From Labilibaculum sp. (GTDB lineage Bacteria; Bacteroidota; Bacteroidia; Bacteroidales; Marinifilaceae), in the NCBI GenBank assembly GCA_016743925.1, contig JADGFH010000079.1, positions 1-13,115 on the forward strand: a DNA stretch of 13,115 bases, given 5' to 3'. Position numbers and translations under genes: made by a program. Under the pieces are notes generated by a model, which had not been told where the DNA came from, did no database searches, and saw only the letters and a list, made by a program, of their open reading frames with translations. Below, piece after piece: positions 1 through 6,447 of the stretch; the first letter of the stretch is position 1; each line of letters starts with the position of its first letter.

Positions 1-30
1 GCAGTAGTTTCTGAATTCAGATTTAAATAA
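1..30 (+). CDS. 3' end of an upstream gene, probably an EEP-family hydrolase
   Basis: Only frame 1 stays open at the left edge. It reads AVVSEFRFK and stops at TAA 28-30, while the other two + frames stop within a few codons. The tail resembles the C-terminus of the complete EEP protein just downstream, which ends YPVIAEFEL. In EEP enzymes the sequence after the catalytic SDH motif is typically a hydrophobic strand of this kind (xPVxAxF). I infer that the missing upstream gene is a tandem paralogue of the next gene. Ten codons are weak evidence, and the preceding SDH motif lies outside the window. The next start codon is 15 nt after the stop, which suggests co-transcription. Confidence 0.45.
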   Translation, partial: AVVSEFRFK

Positions 31-45
31 ATTAATAATCAAAGA

Positions 46-957
46 ATGAGAAAGATAGAGTTAAAATCAATGGTTTTATTAATATTTATAGGCAGTTTTG
101 GTTTTGCCCAAAATAGTGATGTTGTTGTATCAAAACCCTCATTAAAAGTAATGTCATATAATATTTGGAATGGATTTGATTTTGGAAAAGATACAATACG
201 TAAAGAAAAATTCATAACATACATGAAAGATCAAGCTCCTGATGTTGCAGCATTTCAGGAGTTATGTGCTTATACACAGGAAAAGTTATTGAAGGATGCA
301 AAAAAGTGGGGTCATAATTTTGCTGAAATTGTTAAAACCTCAGGTTATCCTGTAGGAATTACTTCTAATGAACCAATTATAGTTGTTGAACGAATTCTCG
401 ATAATATGCATCATGGAGTGCTTCATTGTCGTACTAAGGGAATCGATTTTATGGTGGTTCATTTTTCCCCCTTTTCACACAAGAAAAGACACGAAGAAGC
501 AAATGTTATTTTATCCAAATTAGCTAAAATCAGAAAAGAGACCAACAAATACATGGTACTGGGAGATTTTAATGCCGTCTCGCCTTTTGATGCCAACTAC
601 TACAAAGGAAATGAAGAAATGATGACATCATTTCGTGAAGCTGAAAAGCAGCATGAGCATGTTCGAAATTTATTAAATAATGAGTTAGAATATGGTGCAA
701 TAAGTGCATTTTTAAGTTTTCCGTTAATAGATGTTGTTCAGAAATATACGATTGGTTTGGCTCAGCGAATATCCTGTCCAACTCAAGTATTTGAAAAGCA
801 AAAAGGAAGTGGACGACATCCGAATTCAACACGTGTAGATTATATATTAACATCTCAATTGTTGAGGAATTCATGTACGAATGCTTGGGTTTGTAATGGG
901 CCAGATACATTTTATTTGTCTGATCACTACCCCGTAATTGCGGAGTTTGAATTGTAA
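46..957 (+). CDS. Secreted endonuclease/exonuclease/phosphatase family protein
   Basis: A 303-residue metal-dependent phosphoesterase of the EEP (DNase I-like) fold. The N-terminus has a basic start and hydrophobic core ending GFAQ, a signal peptide probably cleaved after Ala21, so it acts in the periplasm or outside. The EEP motifs occur in the expected order: SYN with Asn39, FQE with metal ligand Glu72, VHF with His139, GDFN at 173-176, RVDYI with Asp265 and SDH at 292-294 with the catalytic His294. The catalytic set looks complete and the length is normal. Family members hydrolyse nucleic acids, sphingomyelin, inositol phosphates or other phosphodiesters, and the substrate cannot be chosen here. 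Residues about 190-260 between GDFN and RVDYI form a long insertion of unclear role. The start at 46 gives a full signal peptide; Met9 is a possible alternative. A 105-bp gap separates it from the cofactor cluster, so shared function is not implied. Confidence 0.88.
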   Translation: MRKIELKSMVLLIFIGSFGFAQNSDVVVSKPSLKVMSYNIWNGFDFGKDTIRKEKFITYMKDQAPDVAAFQELCAYTQEKLLKDAKKWGHNFAEIVKTSGYPVGITSNEPIIVVERILDNMHHGVLHCRTKGIDFMVVHFSPFSHKKRHEEANVILSKLAKIRKETNKYMVLGDFNAVSPFDANYYKGNEEMMTSFREAEKQHEHVRNLLNNELEYGAISAFLSFPLIDVVQKYTIGLAQRISCPTQVFEKQKGSGRHPNSTRVDYILTSQLLRNSCTNAWVCNGPDTFYLSDHYPVIAEFEL

Positions 958-1062
958 TTTGCTTGAAGTGTAGTGAAGATAAGTGCTGAGAGATTTTAGA
1001 ATGTGTGATATTGATAATTCGTAATTTAAGGAATCGCATATTTTATTTATGATGGGGTAATA

Positions 1063-2193
1063 ATGGAAAAAGAAGAGAAAGATTATAAGCGATATTTGCG
1101 ACAAATGCAATTGTCAGAAATAGGGCTCGAAGGACAAGATAAATTAAAAAAATCATCAGTACTTATTATTGGAGCAGGTGGTTTAGGATCTCCTGTTGCC
1201 ATGTATTTAGCTGCAGCAGGTGTGGGAACGATTGGTTTAGTAGATTTCGATAAGGTTGAAATTTCAAATCTACATAGACAGATTCTGCATACAACATCTA
1301 ATTTAGGAATGTTAAAATTAGATTCAGCAAAACAAACCTTATTGGATATCAACCCTAATATAGATATTAGATTGTACCATGAGTCATTAAATGCTTCTAA
1401 TGCCATCAAGATTATTGAAAATTATGATTTGGTTATTGATGGAACAGATAATTTTCCGACCCGTTATTTAGTGAATGATACCTGTATATTATTAGGAAAG
1501 CCTAATGTATATGGTTCCATTTTGCGATTCGATGGACAAGCTACTGTGTTTATGCCAGGCAAAGGACCATGTTATAGATGTTTATTTCCCAATATGCCCG
1601 AAAAAGGAACCGTTCCCAATTGCGCCGAAGCTGGTGTTTTAGGGGTCCTTCCAGGAGTAATTGGTTCAATACAAGCAACTGAGGTAATAAAAGTTTTACT
1701 TGGTATAGGAGAACCCTTAATTGGACGCTTATTAACTTATGATGCCTTAAGTTTATCATTTGATGAAATAGGAATTGAGCGTAATAAAGAATGCATGCTT
1801 TGTGGAGATAAACCCACGATTATTTCATTAATCGATTATACCAATTGGTGTCAGCTTTCACAACCTCAAGGAAATGTTTCTGAACTATCTGTTTTCGATT
1901 TCTCAAAGAAATTAAAAGCAGGAGAAGAGTTCTTTATTTTAGATGTTAGAGAAGACTACGAATTGGCGATTTGTGCTTTGCAAGGAGTTGTAAACATTCC
2001 TTTGAACAAACTAAAGCAAAGTGTTGATTCTATACCTAAAGATAAAATAATAGTAGTTGTATGCCACATGGGAGTACGCAGCCTTATGGCTATAAGTGTT
2101 CTTCAAGAAAACGGTTTTAATAAACTATTGAATCTTACTGGTGGCATCGATGAGTATGCTTCTAAAATAGATCAAGCAATGTATCGGTATTGA
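1063..2193 (+). CDS. moeB: MoeB-type E1 adenylyltransferase with C-terminal rhodanese domain
   Basis: This 376-residue protein has the layout of MoeB/MoeZ and eukaryotic MOCS3/Uba4. The ThiF/E1 domain (about 8-250) activates the C-terminal Gly of a ubiquitin-like sulfur carrier (MoaD) with ATP, and the rhodanese domain (about 275-372) supplies persulfide sulfur. Visible E1 features are GAGGLG at 37-42, VDFD at 60-63, SNLHRQ at 68-73, the DGTDN motif at 126-130 with the Mg-binding Asp129, zinc pairs C170/C173 and C244/C247, and Cys187 in PNCAEAG at the position of the family's conserved cysteine. The rhodanese loop CHMGVRS carries Cys334. All key residues are present, so it should be active. 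The start is ATG 1063, with GGGG six bases upstream at 1054-1057. It begins the cluster and is the canonical partner for the carrier at 5224. A role with a ThiS-like carrier is possible, but MoeB is the better match. Confidence 0.92.
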   Translation: MEKEEKDYKRYLRQMQLSEIGLEGQDKLKKSSVLIIGAGGLGSPVAMYLAAAGVGTIGLVDFDKVEISNLHRQILHTTSNLGMLKLDSAKQTLLDINPNIDIRLYHESLNASNAIKIIENYDLVIDGTDNFPTRYLVNDTCILLGKPNVYGSILRFDGQATVFMPGKGPCYRCLFPNMPEKGTVPNCAEAGVLGVLPGVIGSIQATEVIKVLLGIGEPLIGRLLTYDALSLSFDEIGIERNKECMLCGDKPTIISLIDYTNWCQLSQPQGNVSELSVFDFSKKLKAGEEFFILDVREDYELAICALQGVVNIPLNKLKQSVDSIPKDKIIVVVCHMGVRSLMAISVLQENGFNKLLNLTGGIDEYASKIDQAMYRY

Positions 2194-2253
2194 GAGACTG
2201 GTTCTAGACTTAATGTTCGTTTTTTTATGTGATGATTTGTTTGGTAAGTTGAT

Positions 2254-2258
2254 GGAGG
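2254..2258 (+). promoter_or_regulatory. GGAGG ribosome-binding site bearing on the start of the binding protein
   Basis: GGAGG lies 8 nt before an in-frame TTG (2267) and 17 nt before ATG 2276. The spacing fits the TTG much better. Either start leaves the lipoprotein signal intact; TTG would add three residues. Shine-Dalgarno sequences are often weak in Bacteroidota, so the site does not settle the question. Confidence 0.4.
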
Positions 2259-2275
2259 ATAATAAATTGAAAGAA

Positions 2276-3730
2276 ATGAAAAATATTACATTTATAATTA
2301 TGCTAATGATTTTTGGACTTTGTTCTTGTAACAATCATTCGGATAAAAAGACATTAGTTTTGCATTGTGCAGCGGGAATTAAACCACCAGTAGAACTATT
2401 GGCTAAAGAGTACCAAAAAAAGTATAATGTTCAAATTGATATTCAGTATGGTGGTTCAGGAACTCTTTTGTCGAGTTTGAGACTTGTAAAAACGGGCGAC
2501 TTGTATTTAGCGGCTGACGAAAGTTATTTGAACGAAGCCAAATCTTTAGGATTAGTAGATGAAATTCAGCCATTAGCTTATCTATCACCCGTTATTGCTG
2601 TTAAAAATAATAACCCTAAGCGTATCAACGGACTTGATGATTTATTGCGCAAAGACGTTGCTTTTTCTTTAGGAAATCCTGATGCTGCATCTATTGGAAA
2701 ATATTCAAAAAAAATACTCGAGGAACTGAATTTATGGTCCGAAATAAGAGAAAAAGTAACGGTTTTAAAAACTACCGTTAACGAGATAGCAAATGATATT
2801 ACAATTGGAGCAGTTGATGCCGGCATTGTTTGGGATGCAACAGTAAAACAATTCAAAAAAATAGAATTGGTATCTGATAAAAGACTAGAAACCTATAAAA
2901 AGCAAGTTACAATTGGAGTTTTAAAATCATCCCCAAATGCATCAGAAGCAATTAAATTTATGCGTTTTTTGAGTTCCAGAGAGTTTGGGAATCTTATTTT
3001 TAAGGAAAAAGGCTATGAACCAATTAAGGGGGATGTTTGGCAAGAAAAACCTGAAATATTATTTTTCAGTGGTGGTGTTAACCGACCTGTTGTTGAGAAA
3101 ACAATTCAAGACTTTGAAAAAAGAGAAGCAGTGGTGATTCAACGTGTTTACAATGGATGTGGAATATTGGTGTCTCAAATAAAAGCTGGAGAACAGCCAG
3201 ATGCCTACTTGACATGTGATGTGTCTTTTATGGATCAGGTTAAGGATGAATTTGTAGAAATAACAGATGTTTCTAAAACAAAGATTGTGATTGCCGTAAA
3301 GAAAGGAAATCCACAGGCTATTATAACACTATCTGATTTGAGTAAGGATGGAATACGGATTGGAATGTGTAACCCAAGGCAAAGTGCTTTAGGTGCTTTA
3401 ACAAAGAATTTACTCGATTCAAATGCTTTATGGCAAGCTGTTTCGCCTAATGTATTTTCTCAAACTCCTACTGCTGATTTGCTTGTTAATCAGTTGAGAA
3501 CGGGATCATTAGATGCTGTAATCGTTTATGAGGCAAATCTGTCTCAGGTAAAAGATAAGCTAACTATGCTAACCATTGATGATCCTCTTGCTAAAGCTCT
3601 TCAGAATTTTGGTATTGGAACAAATTCGAACAATTACTGGACATTAACTCGTTTGTTCCAGAAACTAATAAGTGAATCATCAAAGAAAAATTATCTAGAT
3701 AATGGATTCGATTGGCAATACGTTAAATAG
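2276..3730 (+). CDS. modA: Lipoprotein with two fused ModA-like substrate-binding modules
   Basis: The binding component of an oxyanion ABC importer. From ATG 2276 it has 484 residues, about twice a normal ModA. It opens with a lipoprotein signal ending LCSC, so Cys18 should be lipidated and hold it on a membrane. Two homologous modules follow: about 25-259 (CAAG, YGGSG, GDLYLAADES, GNPDAASIGKY, GAVDAGIVW) and about 260-484 (FSGG, YNGCG, DAYLTCDVS, CNPRQSALGAL, GSLDAVIVY). The GNP and DAGIVW strings of module 1 are ModA hallmarks; module 2 is more diverged. Permease and ATPase genes follow directly. The ligand is probably molybdate or tungstate, with tungstate suggested only by gene context. 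The frame is open back to ATG 2213, but only starts near 2276 give a proper signal. A TTG at 2267 sits 8 nt after GGAGG (2254-2258) and may be the real start. Confidence 0.85.
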   Translation: MKNITFIIMLMIFGLCSCNNHSDKKTLVLHCAAGIKPPVELLAKEYQKKYNVQIDIQYGGSGTLLSSLRLVKTGDLYLAADESYLNEAKSLGLVDEIQPLAYLSPVIAVKNNNPKRINGLDDLLRKDVAFSLGNPDAASIGKYSKKILEELNLWSEIREKVTVLKTTVNEIANDITIGAVDAGIVWDATVKQFKKIELVSDKRLETYKKQVTIGVLKSSPNASEAIKFMRFLSSREFGNLIFKEKGYEPIKGDVWQEKPEILFFSGGVNRPVVEKTIQDFEKREAVVIQRVYNGCGILVSQIKAGEQPDAYLTCDVSFMDQVKDEFVEITDVSKTKIVIAVKKGNPQAIITLSDLSKDGIRIGMCNPRQSALGALTKNLLDSNALWQAVSPNVFSQTPTADLLVNQLRTGSLDAVIVYEANLSQVKDKLTMLTIDDPLAKALQNFGIGTNSNNYWTLTRLFQKLISESSKKNYLDNGFDWQYVK

Positions 3731-3764
3731 GGCAGGGTAAATTATTTAAAATGTAGATTGAGAA

Positions 3765-4589
3765 ATGATAAAAGATAATCGTAAAAGTCTAAAAAATAGA
3801 CGTGATTGGCCTTTTCTGCTAATTATGGGGATTATTGCGTCTACCTATATAATTTTAATCGTAAGTATGATGTTGGCTGACTTAACTTTTACCACCCCAA
3901 GTCATGTTCTAGCTGCATTTAAAAGTCCTGAGATACAATATGCATTAAAATTAAGCCTTATTTCGTGCACTATTACAATGATAATAAGCCTTATTGTTGC
4001 AATACCTACTGGCTATTTTATGGCGCGCTACGATTTCCCAGGAAAGCGCTTACTCGATGCTATTTTAGATATTCCAATTATTTTACCTCCCTTGGTCATA
4101 GGTTTAAGTTTACTCATTTTGTTTCAAACAGCACCAGGCCGATTCATCGAGAGTCATTTACGAATAACCTATACGATTTATAGTGTGGTTATTGCTCAAT
4201 TTATGGTTGCTTGTGCTTTTGCTGTAAGAACTATGAATGTTACTTTCTCGCAAATTAATTCTCGTCAGGAGAATGTTGCTTTAACCTTAGGTTGCAATAA
4301 ATCACAAGCCTTTTGGTTGATTTTATTACCACAAGCCAAGAATGGAATTCTTACAGCAGGCTCTTTATCTTGGGCCAGAGCCCTAGGTGAATTTGGGCCT
4401 ATTTTAATTTTTTCCGGAGCCACTAGAATGCGGACAGAGGTGCTACCAACAACGGTTTTTCTAGAATTATCGGTGGGTAATATCGAGGCGGCAGTTGCAG
4501 TATCTTTAATCATGATATTTGCAGGCTTTGGGGTACTCATGGTTGTTCGATACTTTGGGAATATTGGCTTCTTTAAAACAATTGACTAA
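3765..4589 (+). CDS. modB: ModB-type ABC transporter permease
   Basis: A 274-residue inner-membrane subunit forming the translocation path for the oxyanion delivered by the preceding lipoprotein. Hydrophobic segments are seen at about 16-38, 60-85, 98-121, 136-155 and 240-262, with a shorter one near 205-218, consistent with the BPD_transp_1 fold. Family marks are PPLVIGLSLL at 109-118, the cytoplasmic EAA-type coupling loop at about 170-195 (ALTLGCNKSQAF then LLPQAKNGI), and RALGEFGPILIFSG at 205-218, a string typical of molybdate, tungstate and sulfate permeases (ModB/WtpB/CysT). The length is somewhat above the roughly 230 residues of E. coli ModB because of a longer N-terminus. It starts 34 nt after the binding protein. 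Its stop overlaps the next start in TAATG, implying translational coupling with the ATPase. Family assignment is firm; the exact anion is not. Confidence 0.9.
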   Translation: MIKDNRKSLKNRRDWPFLLIMGIIASTYIILIVSMMLADLTFTTPSHVLAAFKSPEIQYALKLSLISCTITMIISLIVAIPTGYFMARYDFPGKRLLDAILDIPIILPPLVIGLSLLILFQTAPGRFIESHLRITYTIYSVVIAQFMVACAFAVRTMNVTFSQINSRQENVALTLGCNKSQAFWLILLPQAKNGILTAGSLSWARALGEFGPILIFSGATRMRTEVLPTTVFLELSVGNIEAAVAVSLIMIFAGFGVLMVVRYFGNIGFFKTID

Positions 4590-5227
4590 TGCTACAAATA
4601 AAAGATTTATCTCTGATACAAGGCGATTTTAAACTTGAGAACATTAATCTTAAGATTGAAAAGGGCGAATATGTTGTTTTAATGGGCAGAACAGGTTGCG
4701 GAAAAACAAGTTTACTAGAAGCCGTTTGCGGTTTGCGAAAAATAGATGCTGGTGAAATACACTTGGGAGATTTTGATATTTCACATTTAAAACCCTCTGA
4801 ACGATCGATAGGCTATGTGCCACAAGATGCAGCTTTGTTTTCGTCGATGAATGTTGAGAAAAACATAGGCTTTGCATTGCGTATTCGCAAGTGGACTAAA
4901 GCAGACATTGCTATTAGAGTGAAAGAATTGTCAGATATTCTAGGCCTCGGTCATCTACTTAAACGTAAAATTAATGACCTTAGTGGTGGTGAAAAGCAAC
5001 GAATTTCTTTAGCTAGAGCCTTAGCTTTTTATCCCGACTTTTTATGTTTGGATGAACCCCTTAGTGCACTAGATGAGCCAACTCGTGATGAGATGTATGC
5101 TCTCTTAAAAAAACTGAAGCATGAACTTAATATTACAGCTTTGCATATATCACATTCGTCTAGCGATGCTGATAAATTGGCTGATAAACTTGTACGTATT
5201 GAAAAAGGAAAAATCATAATATCATGA
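4589..5227 (+). CDS. modC: Short ModC-like ABC transporter ATP-binding protein
   Basis: The cytoplasmic ATPase that powers the importer, 212 residues. All ABC motifs are visible: Walker A GRTGCGKTS at 33-41, Q-loop Gln79 in YVPQD, signature LSGGEKQR at 131-138, Walker B LCLDEP with Asp155 and Glu156, the D-loop SALDE, and switch His189. It ends just after the nucleotide-binding domain. E. coli ModC is about 350 residues because of a C-terminal TOBE/MOP regulatory domain that binds molybdate; that domain is absent. The reading frame shows no sign of truncation, and the stop overlaps the next start in ATGA, so the short form seems natural. Any trans-inhibition by intracellular anion would need another protein. 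Position directly after the permease makes the assignment secure; ModC versus TupC/WtpC cannot be resolved. Confidence 0.9.
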   Translation: MLQIKDLSLIQGDFKLENINLKIEKGEYVVLMGRTGCGKTSLLEAVCGLRKIDAGEIHLGDFDISHLKPSERSIGYVPQDAALFSSMNVEKNIGFALRIRKWTKADIAIRVKELSDILGLGHLLKRKINDLSGGEKQRISLARALAFYPDFLCLDEPLSALDEPTRDEMYALLKKLKHELNITALHISHSSSDADKLADKLVRIEKGKIIIS

Positions 5228-5502
5228 ATATAAAAGTTAAATTCACGGCCCAAATAAAAAAAGAAGCTGGCATATCATCTGAATTTCTTGAAATTGAGCA
5301 AGGAACAACCTTACAGAAATGTCTTAGTGATTTAGCGGAGAGACATAGCGAGGGATTTAAACAGATTTTATTTAAGGAAGATGGAGAGTATCGAAATTCA
5401 GTATTATTGGCCATTAATAATCAGCAAGTAAAATATTCCGATAATAAAGTTCTTAATACAGGAGATGAACTGATGATAATGTCGCCAATTGCAGGAGGAT
5501 AA
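5224..5502 (+). CDS. MoaD/ThiS-type sulfur-carrier protein
   Basis: A 92-residue ubiquitin-like protein ending IAGG. The C-terminal Gly-Gly is the hallmark of MoaD, ThiS and related carriers: the last glycine is adenylated by an E1 (MoeB or ThiF) and turned into a thiocarboxylate that donates sulfur. The N-terminal strand (MNIKVKFTAQIKKEAG) and the stretch LAINNQQV followed by LNTGDELMIMSPIAGG fit the MoaD beta-grasp pattern, in which the (V/A)N and GDE(V/L) strings recur. It lies between the transporter and an E1-like gene and overlaps the ATPase gene by four bases. In this setting it most likely supplies dithiolene sulfur for a pterin-metal cofactor. No MoaE large subunit is in the window, so the acceptor is elsewhere or different. 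Length is slightly above the roughly 81 residues of E. coli MoaD. Confidence 0.88.
   Translation: MNIKVKFTAQIKKEAGISSEFLEIEQGTTLQKCLSDLAERHSEGFKQILFKEDGEYRNSVLLAINNQQVKYSDNKVLNTGDELMIMSPIAGG
5493..5498 (+). promoter_or_regulatory. AGGAGG ribosome-binding site formed by the Gly-Gly codons
   Basis: A perfect AGGAGG ends 6 nt before ATG 5505 of the second E1-like gene. It is made from the last base of the Ala codon plus most of the GGA GGA codons for the carrier's essential terminal glycines. It supports the 5505 start and suggests coupled synthesis of carrier and partner. Confidence 0.7.
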
Positions 5503-5504
5503 GC

Positions 5505-6254
5505 ATGGAAAAAATTACAGAAAAAGAGAAACGTGTCTATGAATGGCAACTAGATGTTCCTGGTTTTGGTGAAGAAGGTCAGGAGAAATTAAAAAATGCT
5601 TCGGTATTAATATCCAGGTGTGGTGGATTGGGAAGTGTGGTCGCCTATGAGTTGGCAGCAGCAGGCGTGGGAAAATTAATATTGGCACATGGAGGCAATG
5701 TAAAGGAAAGTGACTTAAATAGACAATTACTGATGACCGATAATTGGCTTGGGAAAGCACGTATTGAATCGGTTGAAAGAAGATTGAAAGAATTAAATCC
5801 ACGTCTCAAAATTGAAGCCTTCAACGAAAATATTAATGAAGATAATGTCAACTTATTAGTTTCTAAAGCCGATATTATTGTTGATGCTGCACCCTTATTC
5901 AAAGAAAGATACCTGCTTAATAAAGAAGCTGTAAAACAGAATAAGGTTCTTGTTGATTGTGCAATGTATGAGTTAGAAGCACAAATTACAACCATTGTTC
6001 CGGGTAAAACAGCCTGCCTAACTTGCCTATACCCAGAGAACCCTCAAGCCTGGAAAAGAAAATTTCCTGTTTTTGGTGCTGTTAGCGGCACGGTAGCTTG
6101 TTTAGGTGCTATGGAAGTGATTAAAGTATTATCAGGCTTAGGAGAAATTTTAGCTGATAAATTACTTACCATGGACCTAAGAGATATGAGTTTTGTTAAA
6201 CTAGATATCTGTAAAAATGCTAATTGTCTTATCTGCGGCAAAATTAAGTTTTAA
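5505..6254 (+). CDS. Degenerate HesA/MoeB/ThiF-family E1-like protein
   Basis: A 249-residue single-domain E1-fold protein, homologous to residues about 8-250 of the MoeB-rhodanese protein in this cluster but without a rhodanese domain. It keeps GGLGS at 40-44, LNRQ at 71-74, a lysine at 84, FPVFGAVSG at 187-195 and both zinc pairs (C171/C174, C241/C244). By eye alignment, several catalytic positions are changed: the first Gly of the GxGGxG loop becomes Arg38, the VDxD acidic residues become His62 and Gly64, the DGTDN motif becomes DAAPL with Pro130 replacing the Mg-binding Asp, and the conserved PNC cysteine is missing. It may bind the carrier without normal adenylation, use another chemistry, or act as a scaffold. 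It begins 2 nt after the carrier stop, so the carrier is its probable partner. HesA-like proteins of this type are known beside tungsten oxidoreductase genes, but that link here is inference. Confidence 0.85.
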   Translation: MEKITEKEKRVYEWQLDVPGFGEEGQEKLKNASVLISRCGGLGSVVAYELAAAGVGKLILAHGGNVKESDLNRQLLMTDNWLGKARIESVERRLKELNPRLKIEAFNENINEDNVNLLVSKADIIVDAAPLFKERYLLNKEAVKQNKVLVDCAMYELEAQITTIVPGKTACLTCLYPENPQAWKRKFPVFGAVSGTVACLGAMEVIKVLSGLGEILADKLLTMDLRDMSFVKLDICKNANCLICGKIKF

Positions 6255-6415
6255 CAGGTAGGCTATTTTAGAAAATAAATCTAAGCTCATTAAAAACCCT
6301 TTAAATTTTCAATTTGCTTTGGACAGCTTAGTATAAAAATGAAAATTGATTTTCTTAACTTTTATTATCAGTAACAGTCGAATAGGAAAAAACGTAAAAA
6401 AAACTAATAGTTTAT

Positions 6416-6423
6416 TATATTTG
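6416..6423 (+). promoter_or_regulatory. Candidate Bacteroidota -7 promoter element TATATTTG
   Basis: TATATTTG matches the Bacteroidota -7 consensus TAnnTTTG exactly and lies 24 nt before ATG 6448 of the hybrid sensor gene. No clear TTG-type -33 element is visible 19-21 nt upstream, where the sequence is A-rich. The leader would be short, about 20 nt. Confidence 0.45.
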
Positions 6424-6424
6424 T

Positions 6425-6440
6425 GACCCAACCGACCCAA
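6425..6440 (+). repeat. Direct repeat GACCCAA x2 in the sensor-gene leader
   Basis: GACCCAA occurs at 6425-6431 and again at 6434-6440 with a CC spacer, so the copies are offset by 9 bp. The pair falls between the candidate -7 element and the start codon. It is unusually C-rich against the AT-rich surroundings. It could be an operator or a leader element; chance is possible. Confidence 0.4.
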
Positions 6441-6447
6441 ATACCCT

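Larger units (their letters stand above)
6255..6447 (+). other. Intergenic region between cofactor cluster and PUL regulator
   Basis: This AT-rich gap contains no gene I can support. A 7-bp inverted repeat, CTAAGCT 6281-6287 and AGCTTAG 6325-6331, encloses a 37-nt loop, and short AT-rich palindromes are present. None forms a convincing GC-rich hairpin with a U-tract, so no intrinsic terminator is called. The promoter of the downstream regulator lies at its right end. Confidence 0.5.

Noticed and set aside
569..1039. 156-codon open frame on the - strand
   Set aside because: It lies antisense to the EEP gene, whose catalytic motifs are complete on the + strand. The translated product shows no recognisable domain and has a composition typical of a shadow frame.
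958..1062. Possible Moco-type riboswitch before the moeB-like gene
   Set aside because: I found none of the conserved GC-rich motifs or stems of that riboswitch in this short AT-rich gap, and it is also shorter than the known element.
5645..5995. 116-codon open frame on the - strand
   Set aside because: It is antisense to the well-supported HesA/MoeB-like gene and has no domain I recognise.
5505..6254. Second E1-like gene as a decayed pseudogene
   Set aside because: The frame is intact, the length is normal for a single-domain E1, both zinc pairs are kept and it has the best ribosome-binding site in the cluster, so it is probably functional.
6255..6345. Intrinsic terminator after the cofactor cluster
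   Set aside because: The available inverted repeats are AT-rich or have a 37-nt loop, and no U-tract follows a stable stem.
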